Positions 23,926-32,962 are shown, numbered from the stretch's first letter. The stretch is DNA of 35,050 nt from an uncultured Planctomycetota bacterium (GCA_900318195.1 ONJR01000162.1:1-35050), one strand, 5' to 3'. Notes: generated by a model from the letters alone, not told the origin. A program made the numbers and translations.

Positions 23926-26619
23926 ATGTTCGCCGTATTTAAACGCAACTTCATATCCTACTTCTTGAATCCTACGGGTTACGTTTTTATTTGCGTTTTT
24001 GTACTCCTGAATTCAGTCGCCGCGTTCGCTCCAGATAATTTTGTGAACACTAATCTCGCAAACCTTGCGCAACTGAATTTATGGTTTCCACTCATATCGC
24101 TGGTCTTCGCGCCTGCGGTAGCGATGGGAATTTGGGCAGACGAAAGACGCTTCGGCACAGACGAACTGCTTACGACACAACCGATCACTTCTTGGGATAT
24201 TGTGATTGGTAAGTACGTCGCGTGCGCGCTTGTCTATACAGTCTCGCTTAGTTTTTCGGCAATTGCTAACTTTGCTATACTGAAATTTCTAGGCGCGCCT
24301 GACAAAGGACTCTTCCTAGCGACATATTTCGGCTACTGGCTCGTCGGACTTGCAATGACAGCTCTCTCGATGATCGTGTCCTTTATAACGTCGCAGCTTA
24401 CGGCGTCGTACATTCTCGGCGCGCTCATTAACGTTCCGCTCGTAGCGTTGCAGTGGTCAGACGCGGCGCCGATTTCGACTGGAGCGGCGCAAGCACTGAA
24501 AGGATTCAGTATCAACGCATTTTTCGAGCCATTTGGTCGCGGCGTCGTGTCGCTTTCCGGCATACTATATTTTGCCGCGATACCTTGCGTTTCTATCTAT
24601 GTGTGCGTCGTTCTGCTGAACAAACGCACGTGGCGCGCGACACACGTCGTTCGTCGAGTCGCGCGCTACGTCTATCGAGCGCTTGCATTTTCAATCCTCA
24701 TGGTCGCTGTCGTCGGCTTTACGCGCGACCACGACTTTCGCGCAGATTGCACGGAAGAAAAGCTAAGCGCGCTCTCGCAAGCAACAATTGATATGATCAA
24801 CCGCGACTACGCGGAATACCCAATCGTTATCGAAGCGCGACTGAGCTCCGAGGTTCCCGCTGAGTACGCTCAAACAAAACTCAATATTATTTCCATTCTG
24901 AACGAGCTAAAAAATCGCTCAAAGAGTGAAATATTCCTCGACGTACAAGAGATCGAACCGAACACGCAGGAAGCGTATCGATTGGAACGACAGTACAATG
25001 TACGACCACGCAACGTGTTTTTCGACCAACGCGGACAACTACGAGAAGACTCCATCTTCATGACGATTATTTTCCGTTGCGGGTCGAACGCCGCAGTTAT
25101 TCCCTTTTTGAATCGCGGTCTCTCGGTTGAATACGAACTAGTTTCGTCCCTAATGCAGGTAACGTCGCCGTCCAAAAAGCGAATTGGAATCATTGCGACT
25201 GACGCAGGCGCGTTCGGACGTTACGACGCGTACGGGCGTCTCGTTCAGACTGAGTGGCCGCTTATCAACGAACTGAGAAAGGAATACGTTGTCGAGCAGG
25301 TCGACGCGACCACGCCGATTTCACGCGATCGCTACGCGGCGCTCGTTGTTTTTCAACCGTCCGCGCTAACGCCCCCCGAATTGACTAATTTTATTAACGC
25401 CGTTCGCGTTGGAACGCCAACCGCAATCTTCGAAGATCCCAAACCGATCTTTCTACCTTTTTTGCCCGGAACATTTGAACCGCGTCAAACGACGGCGCTT
25501 AACCCGATTGCGCCATTAAAAGGCGAAATCAATATGCTCTGGGCGGCGCTCGGATTACGACTAGACGGGGGAATTGTTTTATGGAAAAATTACAATCCTT
25601 ACCCTAAACTTGCAGGGCTCTCTCAAGAGTATCTTTTCGTTGACGCGCGCCCTATTCGGTATACAGACTCTTCCGACGCGTCCAATAACAAAGCAAAAGA
25701 CAAGGACGCTCAAACGTTCGACGCATTCAACGCCGAGGACTCTGTCGTCTCGTCTCTTGAACATTTACTTTTCCCGTTCGTTGGAGGCATAACGCAACCT
25801 GAACAATCGGAAACGAAATTTACGCCGCTCATCCGCGTGGAAGCTGGCGGCTATTCCTCCGTAAAAGATCTCCAAGGAGAGGGAATTCGTATGCGTAGCG
25901 GCGTGCGCATGGAACGCGACGCAGTCTACACTCTCGCAGGACGCGTAACAGGCGCCGTTCCAGAACATTTCCGTATACACGACAATTCCAACGCCGCGCC
26001 TGAATACAACGTCGTTGTCGTTGCGGACGTCGACATGGCGACGCCAGGCTTCTTTACTTTGCGCGAGATGGGAGGGGACGTTCGAAGCGGGGTCTCGTTC
26101 GATTTCGATAATATTACTTTCATTCTTAATCTGATCGACGATTTGACCGACGAGAGTTCGTTGATTTCAATTCGCAGTCGGCGCCCACGCCATCGCACTC
26201 TGACGCGTATTGAAGAGACGACGCGCAAGATTCGTGATAGGGCTACCGTCGCACAGATAGCTTACACGCGAGAGTTTGAAGAGGAGCAAAGAAAAGAAGA
26301 AGCGGCGCTTCAGGAGACAATGGTTAAGCTCTCGGAGCGCAAAACGTCGACGCAAGAACTAACTCGGGAAGAGAAGCTCGAAGTTCAAGCTGCGCTAACA
26401 GCGGCAAACGAGCGCCTGCATGCCAAACTTGACGAAAAACGACGAGCGCTTAATCTTAAACTCGAAGAGGAGCGTCGAGAAGTTGACGAGTTCACGCGAC
26501 AGGTTCAAGGTAGATACAAGGCGTTTGCAGCTATTCTCCCTCCGATACCTCCTCTCGTTATAGGATGTTGCGTCTATTTCTATCGCCGCCGCCGCCAGGG
26601 CGCGACCTACGGACTATAA
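23926..26619 (+). CDS. GldF-GldG fusion: ABC-2 permease with periplasmic Gld-type domain
   Basis: The 897-residue protein joins two proteins that are separate in Flavobacterium. Residues 1-240 are an ABC-2 permease of the GldF kind with six membrane helices; the RFGTDELLTTQPITSWDIVIGK turn after helix 2 is characteristic. A further helix (YRALAFSILMVAVVGFT, about 250-265) anchors a GldG-like auxiliary domain (about 270-700) with IGIIATDAG and the AALVVFQPSALTPPEL strand. Residues about 765-865 are a strongly charged coiled coil (repeated EEQRKEE, EKLEVQAAL, LEEERREVDEF), followed by a last helix and a basic tail (YFYRRRRQG). The neighbouring GldA-like ATPase completes the exporter. No strong SD precedes ATG, so coupling to the upstream gene is possible. 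Confidence 0.88.
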   Translation: MFAVFKRNFISYFLNPTGYVFICVFVLLNSVAAFAPDNFVNTNLANLAQLNLWFPLISLVFAPAVAMGIWADERRFGTDELLTTQPITSWDIVIGKYVACALVYTVSLSFSAIANFAILKFLGAPDKGLFLATYFGYWLVGLAMTALSMIVSFITSQLTASYILGALINVPLVALQWSDAAPISTGAAQALKGFSINAFFEPFGRGVVSLSGILYFAAIPCVSIYVCVVLLNKRTWRATHVVRRVARYVYRALAFSILMVAVVGFTRDHDFRADCTEEKLSALSQATIDMINRDYAEYPIVIEARLSSEVPAEYAQTKLNIISILNELKNRSKSEIFLDVQEIEPNTQEAYRLERQYNVRPRNVFFDQRGQLREDSIFMTIIFRCGSNAAVIPFLNRGLSVEYELVSSLMQVTSPSKKRIGIIATDAGAFGRYDAYGRLVQTEWPLINELRKEYVVEQVDATTPISRDRYAALVVFQPSALTPPELTNFINAVRVGTPTAIFEDPKPIFLPFLPGTFEPRQTTALNPIAPLKGEINMLWAALGLRLDGGIVLWKNYNPYPKLAGLSQEYLFVDARPIRYTDSSDASNNKAKDKDAQTFDAFNAEDSVVSSLEHLLFPFVGGITQPEQSETKFTPLIRVEAGGYSSVKDLQGEGIRMRSGVRMERDAVYTLAGRVTGAVPEHFRIHDNSNAAPEYNVVVVADVDMATPGFFTLREMGGDVRSGVSFDFDNITFILNLIDDLTDESSLISIRSRRPRHRTLTRIEETTRKIRDRATVAQIAYTREFEEEQRKEEAALQETMVKLSERKTSTQELTREEKLEVQAALTAANERLHAKLDEKRRALNLKLEEERREVDEFTRQVQGRYKAFAAILPPIPPLVIGCCVYFYRRRRQGATYGL

Positions 26620-26631
26620 ACGCAGAGTTAG

Positions 26632-26660
26632 CGTCCGCGTGTTCTTACGCGGACGTTCTT
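26632..26660 (+). terminator. Terminator-like hairpin after the GldFG gene
   Basis: CGTCCGCGT (26632-26640) pairs perfectly with ACGCGGACG (26647-26655) around a six-base loop, followed by TTCTT. The T run is poor, but position (13 bases after the stop) and stem strength support termination. Confidence 0.55.
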
Positions 26661-26763
26661 ACTTCTGCTCCACGCGATACTGTTTGCGCGACACAATTGC
26701 CTTTTGATTCCAACAATTATGGCATTTTCTTAACTTAGGCGTCGCTATGCGCCATTATAGAAG

Positions 26764-26769
26764 TATAAT
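26764..26769 (+). promoter_or_regulatory. Possible -10 box for the Tat-exported gene
   Basis: A perfect TATAAT lies 77 bases before the start codon at 26847. No good -35 hexamer is found 16-18 bases upstream, so the promoter may need an activator or the site may be fortuitous. Confidence 0.35.
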
Positions 26770-26846
26770 GTTATCGTACAGGTTGCGCGTTTAAGGAACG
26801 CTTGACCGACTCGCAACTGCCATCATAGGATATACAGGGTACAGAA

Positions 26847-27863
26847 ATGACGAAAACAACACGGCGAAACTTTCTTCGCGCAGGCGCCGCACTAGCAACG
26901 ACGCCGATTCTTTCCGCGCTAGCACGTACGAATTTATTCGCACAGAAACCAGCGAGCGCCTCGATGATTTGGGGTGTGTTGTTACACCTTGGGCACAATA
27001 TGTGGGGCGATTGTCCCAGCGCGTACACGCCTCCGGTCGACCGTCTAACGTGCGACGAAGCGTTATGGGACGAACTTACTGAAAAGTCTGCCGAACTTGG
27101 TCTCAACATGATCGTTGTCGACCTTGGTGAAGCGATTCAATACAAGAGTCATCCAGAAATAGCGATTAAGGGCGCCTGGACAGTAGAAAAGCTCCGCGAG
27201 GATATCAAGCGTATGCGCAACCTCGGGCTCGAACCGATACCGAAATTAAACTTTTCCGCATGCCACGATTTCTGGCTCGGCGACTATTCGCGTATGCTCT
27301 CGACTAAAACGTACTATCAAGTGTGCGCCGACCTTATTAAGGAAGTTTCCGAGATTTTCGATAAGCCTCGTTTCTTCCACCTCGGCTACGACGAAGAAAC
27401 ATACGATCATCAGAACACGCTCGAATACGTCGTCGTCCGTCAGAAAGAGCTCTGGAAGAAGGATTTCCTATTCTTCGTTGACCAATGCGATAAGAACGGC
27501 GTTCGTCCGTGGATTTGGGCGGATTACGGGTGGAATCACCCAGACTTCCTCGAATGGGCGCCTAAGCACGTCCTTATGAGCAACTGGTACTACGGCAAGG
27601 ATTTCAATCCGGAAACGAGCAAGCACGTCAAATTCTACCTCGATCTAGACGCGGCTGGATTCGATCAAATTCCCACCGGTTCCAACTGGAATAACAACGA
27701 GAATTTTGGCATGACAGTCGAATTCTCGCGCGACAACCTCAAAAAAGAAAAACTTCTCGGCTTTTTGCAAACTCCGTGGCATTTCACGCATCCGGAAGAT
27801 CACGAACACAATTTGCGCTCGATAGAACAGGTTGAAGCGGCTAGGAAGAAATATTACAACTAA
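26847..27863 (+). CDS. Tat-exported GH20-like TIM-barrel protein
   Basis: The 338-residue protein begins with a twin-arginine signal (TRRNFLRAGAALATTP, arginines 6 and 7), so it is exported folded. The mature part looks like a single TIM barrel with family 20-like features: LGLNMIVVDLGEA near the first strands and RFFHLGYDEETYDH near residue 175, where H178 and D182-E183 match the HxGGDE motif of hexosaminidases. A tryptophan-rich WIWADYGWNHP and LQTPWHFTHPEDH could line the pocket. The length is that of a bare catalytic domain. A good SD (AGGG) precedes ATG. Likely action on a glycan in the periplasm; the exact family and substrate are unproven, and a non-enzymatic relative is possible. Confidence 0.72.
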   Translation: MTKTTRRNFLRAGAALATTPILSALARTNLFAQKPASASMIWGVLLHLGHNMWGDCPSAYTPPVDRLTCDEALWDELTEKSAELGLNMIVVDLGEAIQYKSHPEIAIKGAWTVEKLREDIKRMRNLGLEPIPKLNFSACHDFWLGDYSRMLSTKTYYQVCADLIKEVSEIFDKPRFFHLGYDEETYDHQNTLEYVVVRQKELWKKDFLFFVDQCDKNGVRPWIWADYGWNHPDFLEWAPKHVLMSNWYYGKDFNPETSKHVKFYLDLDAAGFDQIPTGSNWNNNENFGMTVEFSRDNLKKEKLLGFLQTPWHFTHPEDHEHNLRSIEQVEAARKKYYN

Positions 27864-27928
27864 ACGGCGCGGTTAGCGTCTTTTTATGTAGCGAAGTAAC
27901 GCACGTCTAATCTACTTTACCTAATAAC

Positions 27929-27970
27929 AAGCGGCGACCAACTCCATCGAGCTGGTCGCCGCTTGTTTTA
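27929..27970 (+). terminator. Strong terminator between convergent genes
   Basis: AAGCGGCGACCA (27929-27940) pairs perfectly with TGGTCGCCGCTT (27953-27964), a 12-bp stem with a twelve-base loop, then GTTTTAT. It ends the Tat-exported gene on the plus strand; it may also slow transcription from the convergent minus-strand block. Confidence 0.85.
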
Positions 27971-28006
27971 TCGCATGGATTATCTGCCGTCTGAAATCTT
28001 TCGCTT

Positions 28007-29143
28007 CTAAAGCTCCTTCTGATAGACGCGATACCTCTTGAATCTTTTGGCGCCAACTCGCTCAAGAACATGAGAAATCTTATCATTGTATTCGTCCGTC
28101 CAGCCTAGTTCCGCATTATCATACTTGCGGTGATAGTACCCAAAATCGAACGTGTCGAGAATGAGGTTCTCCGCCACGCCCTTACGGCGGTACTCCGGTA
28201 AAACGCACAGTACCATAAGTCGCGCGCCGCGCACTCGCTTAAGACGGTACTTTAGACGAATAGCGCCGAGGTATGGGATTCCGTACCAAGTAAGAGATCC
28301 GTTGAGAGGCGCCGACGCCTCGTTCAAGTCGGGTATCGTAATCGAGAATCCGATCGGCTTGCCGTCTTCTGATTCAGCAAGCAACACCATTTCAGGATCA
28401 GCGATCAACCGAAGCATGTCGGCGTACTGTTGAATTTCTTCTTGCGTGAGCGACACGCTACCCCACCACCATTCTGATCGAACATGGTCATAGACGGTCA
28501 TGCATTTCTTAACGTCCTCGTCAAAACGTTTCAGAGAAAACGGTCGAACGGTAAAATGATAGCGTCCTCGCAATCGTTCAATAATCGGACGCCAATTATC
28601 GGCGAAAATTGCTGTACGGTCGAAGTACCATGAAAAAAGATCGCGATTCTTTTCAAGTCCCCACGTCTCCAAAAGAGTTTGATAGTAAGGAGGATTATAG
28701 GGCATCATAACCTTCGGAGGCGTATCAAAACCGTCTACCAGCAACGCATATTCGAAATTCGTCGAGAACTCAACCGGACCGAAAACCATATTACGACGAC
28801 GTTCCTCCTTTAACACGCGCGTTCCCTCGTCTAGCAATGCGTTCGCGACACGCTGGTCGTTCACCGACTCAAAAAAACCGAACATTCCGGCGTTCGAATC
28901 ATTCTCTATATTGAAACGCTCGTCGTCGGAAACCAAAATTCGCCCAACCGTCTCGCCGTTCTCGACAGCAATAAACTCTTGCCCCCAACCATGAAGGAAA
29001 AAAGGATTCTTCCCGCGATCAAGTTTTTCGCGCACTTGAAAGTTAAAGGGCGCTATCCAATTCGGATCGTTCCGATAGATCTTGCGCGGTAAATCTATAA
29101 ATTTCTCACGATCTTGAGGAGATGTTACTCGTATTATGTCCAT
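28007..29143 (-). CDS. Double-GNAT-like protein, paralogue A
   Basis: The 378-residue protein is a paralogue of the product encoded just upstream (29216-30346). Shared segments include IYRNDPNWIAP (IYERDPYWIPP in B), MFGFFESVNDQRVANALL, MMPYNPPYYQTLLETWG and NRDLFSW. Residues about 60-130 and 290-370 each look like a GNAT half: VGRILVSDDE early, and RLMVLCVLPEYRRKGVAENLI late, where R-R-K-G-V-A is the acetyl-CoA binding loop. The substrate is unknown. No signal peptide or membrane helix. It is the last gene of the minus-strand block and is 72 bp after B. SD is weak (AGAG). Catalytic residues cannot be assigned. Confidence 0.75.
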   Translation of the reverse strand: MDIIRVTSPQDREKFIDLPRKIYRNDPNWIAPFNFQVREKLDRGKNPFFLHGWGQEFIAVENGETVGRILVSDDERFNIENDSNAGMFGFFESVNDQRVANALLDEGTRVLKEERRRNMVFGPVEFSTNFEYALLVDGFDTPPKVMMPYNPPYYQTLLETWGLEKNRDLFSWYFDRTAIFADNWRPIIERLRGRYHFTVRPFSLKRFDEDVKKCMTVYDHVRSEWWWGSVSLTQEEIQQYADMLRLIADPEMVLLAESEDGKPIGFSITIPDLNEASAPLNGSLTWYGIPYLGAIRLKYRLKRVRGARLMVLCVLPEYRRKGVAENLILDTFDFGYYHRKYDNAELGWTDEYNDKISHVLERVGAKRFKRYRVYQKEL

Positions 29144-29215
29144 GGGTTACTCTAAGCTCGCTACCGATGTGCTATCGCGCCCAAACGTCGCGCTTTCAGT
29201 CCAATGACGTAAGGG

Positions 29216-30346
29216 TTAGGTCAACTTCTTATCGTAAACTCGATATGTCTTATTACAAATTGCGCCGCCCTTTTCCAAACTACCGCGCGAAAACTGATTC
29301 GACTCCAGAACCCATGAGAATTCCGCTTCCTGCACTCCACATTCGACCGCCTTAGGCACAAGCGCATTGAGCATAACGAGCCCTAGACCAGACATCTGAT
29401 ATTCGGGAAGAACGTTTGTACTAATTATACGGATTCGCTTAATTGCTTCTTCTTTGTTTCGAAGTAGCTTGATAAAACCGAATGGAAACAGTCGTCCGTT
29501 TATAGCCTTAATGCGCGGGTTATAATCAGGTAGGCAAAAAGTCGCGCCAACGGGCTTGCCGTCGATCTCAGCAGCAAGAGCCAGCTCTGGGATCATTAGC
29601 ATTTTCAAAGACGCCGCCATCTTTTTAATTTCGTTTGCACTCATGGGGACAAATCCCCACGTATTAGTAAGCGAACGATTGTAGACCTCGAGAAACATTT
29701 CATAATCTTCAGTGAACTTCTTCTTGTTCAGTGGACGCACCACGCAATTAAAACGCTCCTGGATCATCTCAGCTGTATGAAGGAATCGCGCGCGGATTTT
29801 GGGCAACATATCAATTTTACCCCAGAACGAGAAAAGATCTTGCGCTTTGGCAAAACCACAGTTCTCGATCAATCTCGGATAATACTGCGGATTATACGTC
29901 ATCATAAAGAACGGCGAAGAATCGAATCCGTTAATCAAAGTTCCAACAGTGTGATTCATTGACGGATTCATCGGACCACGAATTGTCGTCGCGCCTTGTT
30001 CAATAAGCCATGACGACGCGACTTCAAAGAGAGCGTCCGCAACTTCTTGATCGTCGATCGACTCAAAAAAGCCGAAAAATCCAACGCCGTCGTGATAACG
30101 GTTAAGATGTCCAACGTTAAGTATCGCTGCAATACGTCCGACAGGCTGACCATTGCGCGTAGCAAGAAACGTCTGTATTTTATTCTCGTCGTAGAACGGA
30201 TCTTTGGCAAAACCTAATAAACCCTTCTCTTCACCGAGAAGCGGTGGAATCCAGTATGGGTCGCGCTCGTATATCTTCCATGGCAAGAGGAGCGTCTGTT
30301 TGATCTCTTTTCGGGTCGTGGGTTTGATGATCTTAATCTCTGTCAT
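29216..30346 (-). CDS. Double-GNAT-like protein, paralogue B
   Basis: The 376-residue protein has the same layout as A: a first GNAT-like half (TFLATRNGQPVGRIAAILN, residues about 50-70), the shared FFGFFESIDDQEVADALF, GPMNPSMNHTVGTLINGFD and MMTYNPQYYPRLIENCGF block, and a second half with IISTNVLPEYQMSGLGLVML (acetyl-CoA loop altered to Q-M-S-G-L-G). The loop differs from the R/Q-x-x-G-x-G/A norm less than at first sight, so cofactor binding is plausible. I chose ATG at 30346 (MTEIKIIKP), which gives the same length as A; AAGGAT lies about ten bases upstream, and the longer open frame runs into the nitroreductase gene. Confidence 0.75.
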   Translation of the reverse strand: MTEIKIIKPTTRKEIKQTLLLPWKIYERDPYWIPPLLGEEKGLLGFAKDPFYDENKIQTFLATRNGQPVGRIAAILNVGHLNRYHDGVGFFGFFESIDDQEVADALFEVASSWLIEQGATTIRGPMNPSMNHTVGTLINGFDSSPFFMMTYNPQYYPRLIENCGFAKAQDLFSFWGKIDMLPKIRARFLHTAEMIQERFNCVVRPLNKKKFTEDYEMFLEVYNRSLTNTWGFVPMSANEIKKMAASLKMLMIPELALAAEIDGKPVGATFCLPDYNPRIKAINGRLFPFGFIKLLRNKEEAIKRIRIISTNVLPEYQMSGLGLVMLNALVPKAVECGVQEAEFSWVLESNQFSRGSLEKGGAICNKTYRVYDKKLT

Positions 30347-30440
30347 GTTCAACGGAATCCTTAGATGGAGCTTACAAGTCGCCATCCACGTAGCGACGCT
30401 CCCTAATGTCAAAAGTTTCCAGGGGGAGAACTCTTTTCGT

Positions 30441-30971
30441 CTACTGTTGGTCGCCCCAACTGTTGAATGACGCGCGCTTTTCAAAGCTCAATCTTCCAGC
30501 TTTTGGCGCCGGCGCGCTTGGAACGCCGATAGGGAGAAGAACTTGAACGCGCTTATTCGAGGGCACGCCTAGCAACTCCGCTATACGTTCGGCGATATTG
30601 TCGCGACGAAGCATCCCGTCGAGCCACACAGAAGCGTAACCGAAGGAGGTTAGAGCGAGCAACATATTTTCGACGGCGGCTGCGCAGTCCTCCTTGTAAA
30701 ACGTTGTTTCTCCATAAACAAATCGAGGATCCGAAACGCACACAATCATAGCCTTGGCCGTTTTACAGGCTGGCATAGGCGCAATCTCTGCAATTTTCGC
30801 AATGATCTCGGGATCGTCCACTCCAATAAAGGACGGACTCTGCTGATTACACGCCGAAGGCGCGAGAATACCTGCTTCGAGGACTTGCGTGAGTATCTCG
30901 CGCGGCACAGGTACGTCGTTAAACTCGCCTCGATAGCAACTTCGCGACGAAATAGCCTCAAATAAATCCAT
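30441..30971 (-). CDS. Nitroreductase-family flavoprotein
   Basis: The 176-residue protein has the family pattern: the FMN phosphate-binding SSRSCYRGEF at residues 8-17 (usually RRSxRxF), ILAPSACNQQSPSF (residues about 35-50), ENMLLALTSFGYASVWLDG, and a C-terminal VLLPIGVPSAPAPKAGR. Such enzymes are FMN-dependent, dimeric and use NAD(P)H on quinones, nitro compounds or enoates; this short form resembles members often found in anaerobes. AGGAG lies six bases before ATG. It lies between the YchF-like and GNAT genes on the same strand, with gaps of 62 and 94 bp. Confidence 0.88.
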   Translation of the reverse strand: MDLFEAISSRSCYRGEFNDVPVPREILTQVLEAGILAPSACNQQSPSFIGVDDPEIIAKIAEIAPMPACKTAKAMIVCVSDPRFVYGETTFYKEDCAAAVENMLLALTSFGYASVWLDGMLRRDNIAERIAELLGVPSNKRVQVLLPIGVPSAPAPKAGRLSFEKRASFNSWGDQQ

Positions 30972-31033
30972 AAGGAGCTCCTTACTTTAGTGTGATCGTC
31001 GCTGCTCGACATTCAACGTAAACACCTCGACTC

Positions 31034-32068
31034 CTATTGCGAGATGTGGAAAAGTAACACGTCGCCCTCTTGAACGACGTAGTCCTTAGTTTCACGATGA
31101 TTGAGTCCTTGAGCTTTAACTTCTCGCTCGCTTCCTAATCGGACAAGATCATCGCACGCGATGACTTCGCAACGGATAAATTTCTTAATAAAATCGGAAT
31201 GGATGCAACCAGCCGCTTCTATCGCCGAACCGCCCTTGTGCATGAGCCAACTTCTAACTTCCTTATCGCCGGCCGTCAAAAACACCATCTGTCCAGAAAC
31301 GTCCATGAGCCTCCGAACGATCGCGTCGCGTCCTACGCGCGTTAACCCCATCTCGTTACAGAACGCAATCGCTTCTTCCGCGCCCATCTTATCAAGCTCG
31401 AGTTCCAGACCAACCGACGCGGCCAAAACAGGCTCTTTGTCTGTTGAATATTGCTGAAACTTTGCAAAGTCAGTCTCGTCGTCCCCAGTGTTGACAAAGA
31501 TAGCGCGTCGCTTCTCGGTAAGAAAGCGGAACGATCGCGTCGCCTTGTAATGATCGTCCGTCATTTCGTCGGCTAGAATAGGATCACCCTGCTCAAGACG
31601 ATCACGGACTATTTCAAGCGCTTCCTTTTCAATTTCAAGCTTCTCTTGCTCTTCCTTGAGTCGACGCTTCTTGATCTGCTCGTCGATTTTTTCAAGTCGA
31701 TTGGAGGCAATTTCAAGATCGGCGAGTTCCATGTCTTCCACAAAAGACTGCATTTCCTGGGCAACGTCGACGCCAGCAAAGGCAGGAATTACGCACACTA
31801 GAAAATCAGCTTCTCGCAAATGCGCCAATTTTGAGACATTGCCGACATGATCGCGACTCAATCCAGGCGTGTCGACAATTTCCATCGCTGCGTACGTAAT
31901 TTTCTTGGGATGATAGATGGCGCTCAGCGCTTCAATACGCGGCTCCGGAATCGACGCCATCGCGGTCTGTGCCGAATTCATCGCCGACGGATCAGGAGTC
32001 GCGCCGCTCAACCAGGAAAATAAGGAGCTCTTGCCACTCCCAGAATAACCTACTAGACCTATTTTCAT
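31034..32068 (-). CDS. YchF-like GTPase with TGS domain (divergent)
   Basis: This 344-residue protein has the order of the Obg/YchF family: G1 GYSGSGKSS (7-15), G3 VDTPG near 65, a coiled-coil helical insert rich in K/E (about 110-160: RLEKIDEQIKKRRLKEEQEK), an NTGDDE segment as G4-like site, and a C-terminal TGS domain (IRCEVIACDDLVRLG, KDYVVQEGDVLLFHI). Canonical YchF/OLA1 has a GLPNVGKST loop, so this is a separate branch, perhaps with different nucleotide choice (YchF prefers ATP). The ribosome or translation is the expected place of action. The start at 32068 has GAGATTGAG just upstream. It lies between the zinc-ribbon and nitroreductase genes. Confidence 0.82.
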   Translation of the reverse strand: MKIGLVGYSGSGKSSLFSWLSGATPDPSAMNSAQTAMASIPEPRIEALSAIYHPKKITYAAMEIVDTPGLSRDHVGNVSKLAHLREADFLVCVIPAFAGVDVAQEMQSFVEDMELADLEIASNRLEKIDEQIKKRRLKEEQEKLEIEKEALEIVRDRLEQGDPILADEMTDDHYKATRSFRFLTEKRRAIFVNTGDDETDFAKFQQYSTDKEPVLAASVGLELELDKMGAEEAIAFCNEMGLTRVGRDAIVRRLMDVSGQMVFLTAGDKEVRSWLMHKGGSAIEAAGCIHSDFIKKFIRCEVIACDDLVRLGSEREVKAQGLNHRETKDYVVQEGDVLLFHISQ

Positions 32069-32169
32069 CTCAATCTCACTATGCGCACTTTAGGAAGCGC
32101 GCTCTTCATGTTAAAACAACGGCGCGCTAAGTTTGATCTTATAACGCCACAACCGAGTAAACCGCGCTT

Positions 32170-32886
32170 CTACTGAAACTCGGGCGCGTAAAGTAATCGT
32201 CCGCACGAGTAACACAACGCCGGCGCGCCGGCTCGAACGCGAAGAACCAAATCAATCGGCGCGCCCTGATGACACCTACCGCAATACTCCCCGTCAAGCG
32301 GCGCGCGCGCGTCCTCGCGTCCCCAACGCGTTACAGCCTCGGCATAAACAAGCTGGAATTCACGTGGGAAACGCGCTTCTATTTCACCAATAGTCAAGTT
32401 AGCGTCCTGAATTTTACCACGCAATTCCGGTTCGAGCGTCGCAAACCCAGCGCGTTTCTTGGTCAGTTGCTCCTCATACGTTCGTTCGGCTGCGCTTATT
32501 TCTTTCAAGTCACGTTCAAGTTGATCAATGAGAGTCAACGTTTCAAGAGTCGCGTCTGCTAGCGCGTCGTTCTTCTTCTCGTCAAGCTCGATTTGCAACT
32601 TAATCGCCGAATACTCGCGCTCAGAACTTGCCGCGTTCAGTTGTTCTCGTCGACGGTTCAAACTCTGAGCAACTCGCGCCGCCTCCAATTCCTGGTCGGC
32701 AACGCGCGATTTTGCCACGCGCGTTTCTTCCTCTTTCGCACAACGCGCTCTTGTTCGTTCAGCGAGTTCTTTTTCACTTCTCATAAGGTCGCGTTTACCG
32801 CGCTCAATTTGGAATTCAAGCTCCTTACGCCGACGGAATGCAGAATCAAGCTCTGCCATAAGGGCGGTTACTTCGGTCGCCGTCAT
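32170..32886 (-). CDS. Coiled-coil protein with C-terminal C4 zinc ribbon
   Basis: The 238-residue protein has a long antiparallel-type coiled coil (about residues 5-175, with E/R/K/A-rich heptads) and a terminal zinc ribbon: CGRC at 202-205 and CYSC at 225-228, followed by GRLLYAPE. This is the layout of the CT398/HP0958-like zf-RING_7 family, whose members bind RNA or act as chaperones for flagellar or secretion proteins. No flagellar gene is in the window, so the partner is unknown. ATG at 32886 follows GGAGA in the leader. It heads the minus-strand block; a promoter lies at 32935-32962. Confidence 0.88.
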   Translation of the reverse strand: MTATEVTALMAELDSAFRRRKELEFQIERGKRDLMRSEKELAERTRARCAKEEETRVAKSRVADQELEAARVAQSLNRRREQLNAASSEREYSAIKLQIELDEKKNDALADATLETLTLIDQLERDLKEISAAERTYEEQLTKKRAGFATLEPELRGKIQDANLTIGEIEARFPREFQLVYAEAVTRWGREDARAPLDGEYCGRCHQGAPIDLVLRVRAGAPALCYSCGRLLYAPEFQ

Positions 32887-32934
32887 TTGGTATCTCCGTT
32901 ATACAAGGGCAATCAGTTCGAAAGACCTGCTGTT

Positions 32935-32962
32935 ATTATACACGAAATTGCCCTCTTGTCCA
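32935..32962 (-). promoter_or_regulatory. Promoter of the zinc-ribbon/YchF-like block
   Basis: Minus strand: TGGACA (32962-32957), 16-base spacer, perfect TATAAT (32940-32935), about 50 bases before the start codon at 32886. An inverted repeat AGGGCAAT/ATTGCCCT at 32906-32913 and 32947-32954 flanks the -10 box. Confidence 0.6.
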
